From Ophiura sarsii (taxonomy: Eukaryota > Echinodermata > Ophiuroidea > Amphilepidida > Ophiuridae), in assembly GCA_035610835.1 (NCBI GenBank), contig CM069448.1, positions 15,190,462 to 15,254,461 on the forward strand: DNA of 64,000 bases. Direction: 5' to 3'. A program made the translations under genes and the position numbers. A model generated the notes under the pieces. That model was not told where the DNA came from, ran no database searches, and was given only the letters and a program-made list of their open reading frames with translations. Within the stretch, counting starts at the first letter, position 1, and every line of letters begins with the position of its first letter. Below, piece after piece: positions 22,333-33,450 of this stretch.

Positions 22333-22589
22333 TATGTGACCAGTCCCGTCAAAAAGGACATGTTGTCGGCAAACACAGTTTTGAGATAGAGGCCACTATA
22401 TTTGGTGAAATATTAGGAAAATAATAGAAAAAAATATGCTTCTTCAAATCATATCTTGTGATTTCAAAGTCCTATTACCTTTAACATGGTGTCATTTCAA
22501 AGCTTAAAATTTGCTCTTACAAGTCATACCAATAATTCGGAATTGACTCAGGCCTCCAACATGTCCATTTTGATGTGAGGGGTCACATA
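22333..22589. mobile_element. TA-flanked MITE with TATGTGACC ends
   Basis: Left TATGTGACCAGTCCCGTCAA then AAAGGACATGTTG; right, inverted, TATGTGACCCCTCACATCAA then AATGGACATGTTG. TA at both ends fits Tc1/mariner-type targets. No ORF of note inside. Confidence 0.8.
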
Positions 22590-23266
22590 TTCAATCTGAT
22601 ATTTTCAATTTGGAAGTCTAAATTTCCAAAGGGAGCTTAATGTAAAGACGATACAACATCAAATATATTACAAATAGGAAATTTTTTTATAGATCAAATA
22701 TGCATCTTTCCCAGTACGTATCATTCCGTGACATCTTTCATTTTTGTATTGCCAATGAAGTCTACATATCTATATATAAATACTTGTGTGAACATGTGTC
22801 ACTCTACAACAGGCACGTTCAACCAATTATCACAGTTGTTATTATTATTTGCTGCCATTCCGCGCATTCATATGAGATATTTCAACTACTGCACTGAATG
22901 AGGCGACTGCATGCTCAGTGCAATCTAGATCTTAAGGAAATAATGTTAGACGGAATAAGGCGTATGTTTAGATTGCTTTTTGATTACTTTAAAAAACCAC
23001 CAATGTAGGGTAATGGTGTGGTTCTTTAAGACTGAAAATTACAGGGTGGAGAGGGGGACATGGATTCTGGTTATATAGATACGCGGATTATTTTAATTTA
23101 CTTGGATAATAAAATTAAAATTAAAAAAACCCCTGAAAAATCAAGCAAATGATTCTAATGGATTGGCTCCATAATACGTGGTCCAAACATGAGTTGTGGG
23201 TTTTTTTGCCTTTTCGATTATATTTTAGGCTATTGCCTCACTTTCCCAGCCACAGAAGAGCGAGGG
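22590..23266. other. unannotated DNA
   Basis: Nothing supported. Confidence 0.4.
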
Positions 23267-23765
23267 TTAACACTTTCCATGCGGCAGGCATCTGCAGACG
23301 ACATTCTAAAATTTCACAAAATGTTTCAAAAATGTCACAATTATTGGATATCATTTCCATATGTGACGCGATCAAGAGGAATGAGTCGGATGTCGACCCT
23401 GGTCGAAAATGAGTTTTTAATATAGTTTTAAAGAAGACACCTAGAGCTTTCAGAAACTGAAAACCCCATGTCGATACGACGTTTTGTTCCAAAGTTATGT
23501 CAAATTGTATACATGAATTTCCATCAAAACGTATGTAAGCCGCCATTTTGAATTGGCCATATCTCAATTTGGGATTCCCCGACATCCGACTCATTCCTCT
23601 TGATCGCGTCACATATTTGGAATCACCATAAGAAATGTGTTGAAGTAGGTACAAACATACCTAGTTTTGGTTCTGTAATCCTTGAGATAGACCTTATAAG
23701 TTGTGATAGGTTTCTGACAAATCTGTTTTTGTACGTGGTAAAACTAATAGCCACATGGAAAGTAC
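23267..23765. mobile_element. TTAACACTTTCCACG MITE split by another insertion
   Basis: TTAACACTTTCCATGCGGCA at 23267 and the family interior (CTGCAGACGACATTCTAAAA) run to about 23361, then resume at 23614 (TATTTGGAATCACCATAAGA, GAAGTAGGTACAAACATACC) to AGCCACATGGAAAGTACAG. The right TTAA is lost. The 252-bp interruption is described separately. Confidence 0.82.
23362..23613. mobile_element. 252-bp MITE nested in the TTAA MITE
   Basis: TGTGACGCGATCAAGAGGAA then TGAGTCGGATGTCG at the left is exactly inverted at the right. Comparison with the uninterrupted sequence (CCATATTTGG, as at 38440 reversed) shows a TA duplication at the insertion point. A related left end lies at 63707 (ATGTGATGTGATCAAGCAAA). 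Confidence 0.88.
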
Positions 23766-24180
23766 AGTGGACCAATGCAAGTGTTGCACTGCCAAATTCT
23801 CACTTCTATTGTGCATATATTATTTATATCTGTTAAGTACATGGCTTTGACAACATTTGAAGCACGCTTGACTTATCATATGGGAAGATTACAAATTGTA
23901 CTGAATTCAAGATTATAGAAGAGTTTCATTCTTGGCATCTACTGTAATCCCATTGATTAAATATTGCAAAGTTTTCAGAAAATTAAATATTTCACATTGA
24001 ACACTTTGTGATTAAGTGATCATGTTAATGAAACCAAGTAAGCCAGGCCTATAATGTTAAATTTTGATACAAGTATTCTTGTATCGCCAAGGGAATTTTG
24101 GACTTATCAAAGGGGGTCATCTTAGAATCATGGCAATTTCTTTTGTATTTACTTTTCTAGATATACATTCTGGATATGTG
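23766..24180. other. unannotated AT-rich DNA
   Basis: Nothing supported before the hairpin at 24181. Confidence 0.4.
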
Positions 24181-24222
24181 GGCCATCCACAAGCAATATG
24201 TGACTTTTGCTTGTGGATGGCC
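24181..24222. repeat. 42-nt hairpin, 16-bp perfect stem
   Basis: GGCCATCCACAAGCAA (24181-24196) pairs exactly with 24207-24222 across a 10-nt loop. It stands alone in otherwise plain AT-rich DNA. A transposon end or small structured RNA are both possible. Confidence 0.85.
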
Positions 24223-24562
24223 TAATGCCTTGTTTATGTTGAAATTAATTATTTTTCATTTAATTTGTTTGTTTTTTTATATAAATAACACATGTTGATA
24301 ATAGCCCAATATATTAAAAAGGTTAAAGAAACTGAGTGATAAGAAATCAATCTGATGACTCTACAAAAGAGCTCTGATGGGCCAATTAAGTGGTTCATTA
24401 CTACTCAGAGAACAGAAAGATAAAACCTGTACATATTTTCAATGGTTGATAGCTTGTCACGCTATGATCTAAATCGCTATGCCACAAAACTTTCACATCT
24501 TTTCCTGTCAAAAATGTTCCTTTTCCTTCCCCATCCATGTGAAGCTTTAATAGCTATTAAAA

Positions 24563-25691
24563 ACATCTCACAATGCTCTCTTCTGAAAAGAGTATCATAG
24601 GCTATCTTCTGAAGATAATATGAATTATCTTCTAAAGATAGCATTATGAGATATCTCCTGAAGATATCATTGTGAGATATCTTCTGAAGATAGTATAATG
24701 AGCTATCTCCGGAAAATAGCATTATGAGCTATCTCCGGAAAATAGCATTATGAGCTATCTTCTAAAAATAGCATAATGAGCTATCTTTTAATGATATCAT
24801 TACGAGCTATCTTCTGAAGATAGCATTATGAGCTATCTTCTGAAGATAGCATTGTGAGCTATCTTTTGAAGATAGCATTGTGAGCTATCTTCTGAAGATA
24901 GCATTATGAGCTATCTTCTGAAGATAGCATTGTGAGCTATCTTTTGAAGATAGCATTGTGAGCTATCTTCTGAAGATAGCATTATGAGCTATCTTCTGAA
25001 GATAGCATTGTGGACTATCTTATGAAGATATCATTATGAAATATCTTCTGAAGATAGCATTATGAGCTATCTTCTGAAGATAGCATTGTGAGCTATCTTT
25101 TGAAGATAGCATTGTGAGCTATCTTCTGAAGATAGCATTATGAGCTATCTTCTGAAGATAGCATTGTGAGCTATCTTTTGAAGATAGCATTGTGAGCTAT
25201 CTTCTGAAGATAGCATTATGAGCTATCTTCTGAAGATAGCATTGTGGACTATCTTATGAAGATATCATTATGAACTATCTTCTGAAGATAGCATTATGAG
25301 CTATCTTATGAAGATATCATTATGAACTATCTTATGAAGATATCATTATGAGCTTTCTTCTGAAGATATCATTATGAGCTATCTTCTGAAGATAGCATTG
25401 TGAGCTCTATCTTCTGAAGATAGCATTGTGAGCTCTATCTTCTAAAGAAAGCATTGTGAGCTCTATCTTCTGAAGATAGCATTGTAAGCTCTATCTTCTG
25501 ACAATAGCATTGTGAGCTATCTTCTGAAGATAGCATTGTGAGCTATCTTCTGAAGATATCATTATGAGCTATCTTTTGAAGATATCATTATGAGCTATCT
25601 TCTGAAGATAGCATTAAGAGCTATCTTCTAAAGATATCATTGTGCGCTATCTTCTAAAGATAGCATTGTGAGCTATCTTCTGAAGATAGCA
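24563..25691. repeat. 26-bp satellite-like array, about 43 copies
   Basis: The unit is GAGCTATCTTCTGAAGATAG plus CATTRT. Each unit holds the palindromic core CTATCTTCTGAAGATAG. Higher-order structure is visible: the variant TGGACTATCTTATGAAGATA recurs at 25011 and 25245, a 234-bp (9 x 26) step, so multi-unit blocks have been duplicated. Units near 25390-25500 carry an extra CT and are 28 bp long. ORFs in it are by-products. Confidence 0.95.
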
Positions 25692-26394
25692 TAAGATGAA
25701 GATCATCATCATTACAGTCATAATTTGTATCAGGTGGTTCATATCTATAGTCTGTGTTGATGTTAGTTTTAGACCTTAAATTGGCCTCATCAGAACCTTA
25801 ATATTGGAAGCATAGGCATGCTAGCCAACGCTGGACAAACTAACTGACATGAGCACCACAGCCCCTGGGTGTGCGAAGCTAGTGCTGTATATCTGTGAAT
25901 ACAATACTTAACCATTATGAAAATGTTAGCATAGGTTTGAGTCTAAAGGAAATGCCAACTGACAAGAAAATGCTCATGTCCCGGCTCATGGATTGTAGAT
26001 ACATGATAACAACACTAGGAGTTCAATGCCGTTCATAAAAGCATTAACGAGGGTATTAAAACACGCCGTTGTATTTGACGGAAATCACCATGGGCCGATT
26101 CTCACAACATCGTGACTTTAACTCATATGCCTTTGGGGAACATGATTGCAATTTAAGCCGTACATTTTGTTGGATAACGATCTAAATCAAATCCATGGTG
26201 GTGATGAAGTAAAAGCTTTGCTCGTGATGTGCTTGCGGTTTGCCTCATAATGTGTCCATATGTTAAGGTGTAAGCACGGAGGGATCGAGATAAAATCCAG
26301 CATGTATAGACATTAACCATCAGAAATGTGCTTAATGGGGATTTAAAGCTGTCTTTCAGCACGTGTACTTAATCCCAGAGGGAATGAAAACCTA
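25692..26394. other. spacer between two arrays, unannotated
   Basis: About 0.7 kb of apparently unique sequence. A 69-codon minus-strand ORF (26153-26362) has no recognised domain. Confidence 0.4.
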
Positions 26395-27305
26395 TAACAC
26401 TGTCTCGCTCACTAACTGGTAACACCAATAACACTGTATGACAGAGTCTTGCTCACTAACTGGTACAGTAACACCAATAACACTGTATGACAGAGTCTCG
26501 CTCACTAACTGGTACAGTAACACCAATAACACTGTATGACAGAGTCTCGTTCACTAACTGGTACAGTAACACCAATAACACTGTATGACAGAGTCTCGCT
26601 CACTAACTGGTACAGTAACATCAATAACACTGTATGACAGAGTCTCGCTCACTAATTGGTACAGTAACACCAATAACACTGTATGACAGAGTCTCGCTCA
26701 CTAACTGGTACAGTAACACCAATAACGCTGTATGACAGAGTCTCGCTCACTAACTGGTACAGTAACACCAATAACACTGTATGACAGAGTCTCGCTCACT
26801 AACTGGTACAGTAACATCAATAACACTGTATGACAGAGTCTCGCTCACTAACTGGTACAGTAACATCAATAACACTGTATGACAGAGTCTCGCTCACTAA
26901 CTGGTACAGTAACACCAATAACACTGTATGACAGAGTCTCGCTCACTAACTGGTACAGTAACACCAATAACACTGTTTGACAGAGTCTCGCTCACTAACT
27001 GGTACAGTAACACCAATAACACTGTATGACAGAGTCTCGCTCACTAACTGGTACAGTAACACCAATAACACCAATAACACTGTATGACAGATTCTCGCTC
27101 ACTAACTGGTACAGTAACACGAATAACACTGTATGACAGAGTCTCGCTCACTAACTGGTACAGTAACACCAATAACACTGTATGACAGAGTCTCGCTCAC
27201 TAACTGGTACAGTAACACCAATAACACTGTATGACAGAGTCTCGCTCACTAACTGGTACAGTAACACCAATAACACTGTATGACAGTCTCGCTCACTAAA
27301 CTTGT
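26395..27305. repeat. 49-bp tandem repeat, about 18 copies
   Basis: The unit contains CAGAGTCTCGCTCACTAACT, GGTACAGTAACACCAATAAC and ACTGTATGA. Copies differ by single bases (ACATCAATAAC, CTGTTTGA); one has an extra ACACCAATA near 27060. The first unit lacks ACAGT. The unit has no GATA palindrome, unlike the arrays on both sides. Confidence 0.95.
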
Positions 27306-27477
27306 ACAGTAAGTATCACCTTTTGACAGATTGTTAGTTCAGAGTAACAATGTTCTTTCACATAATGGTGTAGGCTCTATTGGTTCACTGTATATTAACC
27401 ATTAAATGGTTAACTAAACTAGCACATATACTTTTATTAATGCCATTTACCAAGTTACCAAACTATATATATTTTGT
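27306..27477. other. short spacer between arrays
   Basis: Unique-looking AT-rich sequence; CCATTAAATGG palindrome near 27399. Confidence 0.4.
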
Positions 27478-30450
27478 AACTCTTCATACTATATTCAGAT
27501 GATAACTCTTCATAATATCTTCAGAAGATAACTCTTCATACTATATTCAGATGATAACTCTTCATACTATATTCAGATGATAACTCTTCATAATATCTTC
27601 AGAAGATAACTCTTCATACTATCTTTAGAAGATAACTCTTCATACTATATTCAGAAGATAACTCTTCATACTATCTTCAGAAGATAACTCTTCATACTAT
27701 ATTCAGAAGATAACTCTTCATACTATATTCAGATGATAACTCTTCATAATATCTTCAGAAGATAACTCTTCATAATATATTCAGAAGATAACTCTTCATA
27801 CTATCTTCAGAAGATAACTCTTCATAATATATTCAGAAGATAACTCTTCATACTATATTCAGATGATAACTCTTCATAATATCTTCAGAAGATAACTCTT
27901 CATACTATATTCAGATGATAACTCTTCATAATATCTTCAGAAGATAACTCTTCATACTATATTCAGAAGATAACTCTTCATACTATATTCAGATGATAAC
28001 TCTTCATAATATCTTCAGAAGATAACTCTTCATACTACTCCAGAAGATAACTCTTCATACTATATTCAGATGATAACTCTTCATACTATCTTCAGAAGAT
28101 AACTATTCATACTATCTTCAGACAATAACTCTTCATACTATATTCAGAAGATAACTCTTCATACTACAGTGTTTTCACTCACCCTATACAAAGGGTGAAA
28201 TACCCTTCACTTTTGATTTTCACCCTTCAAAATTTTTCTCAAGAGTGAAAAATGTTGACAATTTCATTGTTTTACTGCCCAAAACACTGCGCGAGCACAC
28301 GGTTTGGCCATCATTACGGTTTTTCACCCTTGAGAAAAAAGCCCAGTGAAATTGCTGTACTATCTTCAGAAGATAACTCTTCATACTATATTCAGAAGAT
28401 AACTCTTCATACTATATTCAGAAGATAACTCTTCATAATATCTTCAGAAGATAATTCTTCATACTCTCTTCAGAAGATAACTCTTCATACTATCTTCAGA
28501 AGATAACTCTTCATACTATCTTCAGAAGATAACTCTTCATACTATCTTCAGAAGATAACTCTTCATACTATATTCAGAAGATAACTAGAAGATAACTCTT
28601 CATACTATATTCAGAAGATAACTCTTCATAATATCTTCAGAAGATAACTCTTCATACTATATTCAGAAAATAACTCTTCATACTATCTTTAGAAGATAAC
28701 TCTTCATACTATCTTCAGAAGATAACTCTTCATACTATATTCAGATGATAACTCTTCATATTATATTCAGATGATAACTCTTCATACTATATTCAGAAGA
28801 TAACTCTTCATACTATCTTCAGAAGATAACTCTTCATAATATCTTTAGAAGATAACTCTTCATACTATCTTCAGAAGATAACTCTTCATACTATATTCAG
28901 ATGATAACTCTTCATACTATATTCAGAAGATAACTCTTCATATTATATTCAGATGATAACTCTTCATATTATATTCAGATGATAACTCTTCATACTATAT
29001 TCAGATGATAACTCTTCATACTATCTTCAGAAGATAACTCTTCATACTATATTCAGAAGATAACTAGAAGATAACTCTTCATACTATATTCAGAAGATAA
29101 CTCTTCATAATATCTTCAGAAGATAACTCTTCATACTATATTCAGAAAATAACTCTTCATACTATCTTCAGAAGATAACTCTTCATACTATATTCAGATG
29201 ATAACTCTTCATATTATATTCAGATGATAACTCTTCATACTATATTCAGAAGATAACTCTTCATAATATCTTCAGAAGATAACTCTTCATACTATATTCA
29301 GAAAATAACTCTTCATACTATCTTTAGAAGATAACTCTTCATACTATCTTCAGAAGATAACTCTTCATACTATATTCAGATGATAACTCTTCATATTATA
29401 TTCAGATGATAACTCTTCATACTATATTCAGAAGATAACTCTTCATACTATCTTCAGAAGATAACTCTTCATAATATCTTTAGAAGATAACTCTTCATAC
29501 TATCTTCAGAAGATAACTCTTCATACTATATTCAGAAGATAACTCTTCATATTATATTCAGATGATAACTCTTCATACTATATTCAGATGATAACTCTTC
29601 ATACTATCTTCAGATGATAACTCTTCATACTATCTTCAGAAGATAACTCTTCATACTATCTTCAGAAGATAACTCTTCATACTATATTCAGATGATAACT
29701 CTTCATAATATCTTCAGAAGATAACTCTTCATACTATATTCAGATGATAACTCTTCATATTATATTCAGATGATAACTCTTCATAATATCTTCAGAAGAT
29801 AACTCTTCATACTATATTCAGATGATAACTCTTCATATTATATTCAGAAGATAACTCTTCATAATATCTTTAGAAGATAACTCTTCATACTATCTTCAGA
29901 AGATAACTCTTCATACTATATTCAGATGATAACTCTTCATACTACTCCAGAAGATAACTCTTCATAATATCTTTAGAAGATAACTCTTCATACTATCTTC
30001 AGAAGATAACTCTTCATACTATCTTCAGAAGATAACTCTTCATACTATATTCAGAAGATAACTCTTCATAATATCTTCAGAAGATAACTCTTCATACTAT
30101 ATTCAGATGATAACTCTTCATATTATATTCAGATGATAACTCTTCATGATATCTTCAGAAGATAACTCTTCATACTATCTTCAGAAGATAACTCTTCATA
30201 ATATCTTCAGAAGATAACTCTTCATACTATATTCAGATGATAACTCTTCATATTATATTCAGATGATAACTCTTCATAATATCTTTAGAAGATAACTCTT
30301 CATACTATCTTCAGAAGATAACTCTTCATACTATCTTCAGAAGATAACTCTTCATACTATATTCAGATGATAACTCTTCATACTATTTTCAGATGATAAC
30401 TTTTCATAATATCTTCAGAAGATAACTCTTCATACTATATTCAGAAGATA
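27478..30450. repeat. 26-bp satellite-like array, over 100 copies
   Basis: The unit is TATCTTCAGAAGATAACTCT plus TCATAC; variants have TATATTCAGATGATAA. The palindromic core TATCTTCAGAAGATA is closely related to that of the 24563 array, though the spacer bases differ. An out-of-phase join (ATAACTAGAAGATAAC) occurs near 28583 and again near 29060, evidence of block duplication. A 191-bp transposon interrupts it at 28167-28357. Confidence 0.95.
28167..28357. mobile_element. 191-bp transposon inside the satellite
   Basis: The ends CAGTGTTTTCACTCACCC and, inverted, CAGCAATTTCACTGGGC are flanked by TACTA on both sides (28162-28166 and 28358-28362). Internal CACCCTT and AAGGGTGAA phrases are inverted. 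CAG...CTG ends suit hAT or CACTA-type elements, but a 5-bp duplication fits neither cleanly, and the array background makes its exact length uncertain. Confidence 0.8.
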
Positions 30451-30588
30451 TCAGAACCATTTTTGGTCATGTGACATTATTTTAACCAATCAAGTCTAAA
30501 CCATGTTTGGTCATGTGATATTATTTTAACCAATCAAGTCAAAATCATGTTTGGTCATGTGACGTTATTTTGACCAATCAATGAAAAT
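30451..30588. repeat. 44-bp tandem repeat, three copies
   Basis: GGTCATGTGAYRTTATTTTR then ACCAATCAAGTC repeats at 30465, 30509 and 30553, exactly 44 bp apart, directly after the satellite. Confidence 0.9.
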
Positions 30589-33364
30589 GAATAATATCGA
30601 TGACATATATCAAATCCACCCTTGTCTGTTTCATCGTCACACGAATGGATCAACTTTCAATCTAGAGATGACACTCCAAATAAACCTAAAGCACAATTTC
30701 CTGAAATTCAAGCTGATAGCCTCGGTGGATCAATCACTCTCCAAACAGCCACATAACATTTAAAAGTTGCCATTTTAAAGTGCTTTTCAGCGATAGCTCT
30801 AAAATTAGCCATCCCAATTCTAAGTGGTTCTACGTTATATTCACTTAGACACAGGTCACACTGAGGACACACGGGTATATCCGTGCTCTCGGCGTCGGCG
30901 TCGCGATCCATCCATCTTAAGAAGATGTGGGTAATTTATTGATTAGCAGATGGGAACTAGTACCGCTGAGTATATGGCATAAATGGTGTAGTTATAATGC
31001 AAAGGTTATTGGGTCATACCGGGGCAGTGGAGTATAAGAATAGATCGGGTAATTGTATGTAATTAGCATGGTTGATACAGTCTGCCCTTCAATATATTTG
31101 TTACTGGACAGGATATGGATACAGGTTGTCTAACAATACAATATGTAAAAGGATGTCACTCAAGAAATCAGGCACTGCCAATCTTCTTTGACAATTTATG
31201 AATAATGAAGATACTGTAAGCAATAAAATATACATTTTGGAAAACAATATTCAAGATATATACAAGGGTGGAAATAAAACCCGCCCGCCCACCCATAGCG
31301 GGTAATTTTCGTGTCGGGCGGGTGAAGATGCAAAGGTACCTGTCCGACTGGCGGGTAACATTTGTGAAGCTCAAAGTTTAAGTAACAGTAAGTTCAGGGT
31401 AATTTCATCATCAGATGTCATGATGATAGAGGAGATCAGGTTGATAGGAGATTAAAGAGAGTATTGGATTAATGAACATGATAAATACGAGGAGCTGTTA
31501 AAAGTAGTCTTGCTCTTACACTGTAAGTGTTTGCTGCAAAATATGATGAAAAACCTTGGGCTGGAGGATTTTTTGTCGGGCAGGTAAATTCTGTGCATTA
31601 CCTGCCTGACTGGCTAGTTGACAAAAAATCTGAAGTTCCACCACTGGATATATACCTTGTCAGAGTTGTTTGTAAAGCAGTACATAGCTTTTGAGACAAT
31701 CACAGCACCTTTTTCAGCATGGTGATGCTGTCCCTCTGGTCACATGACTACATTTCATTGGGGTTTTTCCCGCCTTTATTTTAAGCTGTTAATTTGATTT
31801 CTTATCCAATTGCTTGTTTTTTTGAAACTGTTGGTCCACAAGCAAGTATGCTTCTCTATTTCAAATGATAGAGTGAGTGTGCCTTCAAGGGCATACATGA
31901 AGATGATTTAATCATGTTAATTAAGTAGAATATAAAATGGCAAACATCAATGTAGATAACCTCTTAAACAAGTGACATTTTCAGCACCTAAAGGATTAAA
32001 TATGAGCCAGCATATAATACAGTATCTCATGGGTAAAATATTTGACAGCGTTATAATTGCATTTTTACATTTTCTAGCAGATTTATCTTTATATGTTGTT
32101 TGGATGAAATGGAAGAATAACAAATAAGATGATGAAATGTAATGCTTCATTACACTATAGTTTGATCAGCTCTAAATTGGCGAAGCCTCCTTACAGCGAA
32201 TGAATACAAAAGGACGCTGGGGCGTATGAAAGCGCACTGTGCATCGTATGCGTGATGCGTTAATGCGGCTAAAAAATGTTGTGCGTATGGCAATAATCAT
32301 GCACATACGTTTGGATTAATTGTACGCGCGGAGAGATAAAAACCGACTATTTCTCGCCAATTTGGACCTGATTAAACCGTAGATGATTGCAGCATTATAC
32401 AATCTTTAATCAGAGGGGTGGTGCATAGAAAGAAGCATTGTAGCCGTAGTGTGGTCAGAAATAAAGTGTGCTTCTCGTAGCTAACATTCCGTAACCATTG
32501 GCAGATATTTTTATTTTCGTATGTGGCAGATACGACGTTATTGCAGTGACAAAAACTTGAAAATATACAGGAAAACAGAGTGCAAGAACCGCGTAAGTGG
32601 TAGATACGATGTTATTGCGCTCTGCATACTATAAAAGCAGAGTGCAATTCTAACGTAAGTGGCAGATACGATGTTGTTGCACTCAGATTAATATAAAATA
32701 AAATTGAAGTGCACTTACTAACTTACTACATTGTTTTTTATTAATTACAAAATAATTAATTTGTTTTAGAACTTCATTATTTGCTTAAAATGAGTGCAAT
32801 GGCCTACTCTTTCAAAATATATCAAAAAGTAAATTTTGCCAAAATGTCACTTACGACGTTGTTGCACTCGCACGACGAATTGGAACTGTTTTAAACAGTT
32901 ATAAATGTCATTTTCTACAGATATTTATCATATTTTGTATAATATTAAGCTGCTGTGCAAATGTGAATTTGCAAATACAAATGTTGTTGATTTTTATACA
33001 ATTTACAAAATTGAGTGATCCAAATATTTACTACAATAATGCATGTATGTCAATATTGAATTTTAAAAACCTGCATGTGAAAGCTGCACTACCAGAAAGC
33101 GTCATTATTTGTTCTGCATGACATATGCTAGATAACATTAGTCATGCACAATTTGATCATCATAATCCCTGATCTCACGATTGCCTGGCAGACAATGTGG
33201 GCATAGAATTGCTCCAATTATTCTGTTATCTACTGTACAAGATAGCGTCGTAAATTCGACACAAAATATTCCTTATAACAGATCACTTTATCCCTAGTTG
33301 TACAAATGCATCACCTGAAAAACATGAGTCGAGCGCATATAGAATTGCATACTTAACCTGTTTA
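30589..33364. other. unannotated DNA with weak repeats
   Basis: No gene supported. A minus-strand frame at 30708-30911 begins in a CpG-rich phrase and encodes CPQCDLC, but no domain is recognised. GCGGGTAA/GGGCGGGT phrases near 31275-31350 and 31575-31610 may be ends of a G-rich element. A 37-bp stretch at 32162-32198 (GATCAGCTCTAAATTGGCGA) matches 55893-55929 in reverse. Confidence 0.35.
32515..32870. repeat. irregular repeat of a ~30-bp motif
   Basis: GTRGCAGATACGAYGTTRTT then GCACTC occurs near 32523, 32597 and 32659, with a shorter version (TTACGACGTTGTTGCACTC) near 32849. Spacing is uneven (about 60-190 bp). GCAGAGTGCAA phrases lie between. Confidence 0.65.
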
Positions 33365-33379
33365 TTGTCTCAAGTAGAG

Positions 33380-33450
33380 TATACAGTCAGGCATATCAAG
33401 AGTATACAGGTTAGGCATATCAAGAGTACACAGGTCAGGCATATCAAAAG
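33380..33450. repeat. 24-bp tandem repeat, three copies
   Basis: AGGCATATCAAGAGTAYACA then GGTY repeats three times. The step is a multiple of three, so ORFs with repeated HIKS residues arise on this strand. Confidence 0.85.

Noticed and set aside
24181..24222. Hairpin considered as a bacterial-type transcription terminator.
   Set aside because: No T-run follows, and the sequence context is animal.
26395..27305. Regularly spaced repeats that could be mistaken for a CRISPR array.
   Set aside because: The whole 49-bp unit repeats, with no unique spacers; the context is animal genomic DNA.
30708..30911. Minus-strand 67-codon frame with CPQCDLC near its start.
   Set aside because: A single CxxC-like pair, no recognisable domain and no supporting splice or promoter signals.
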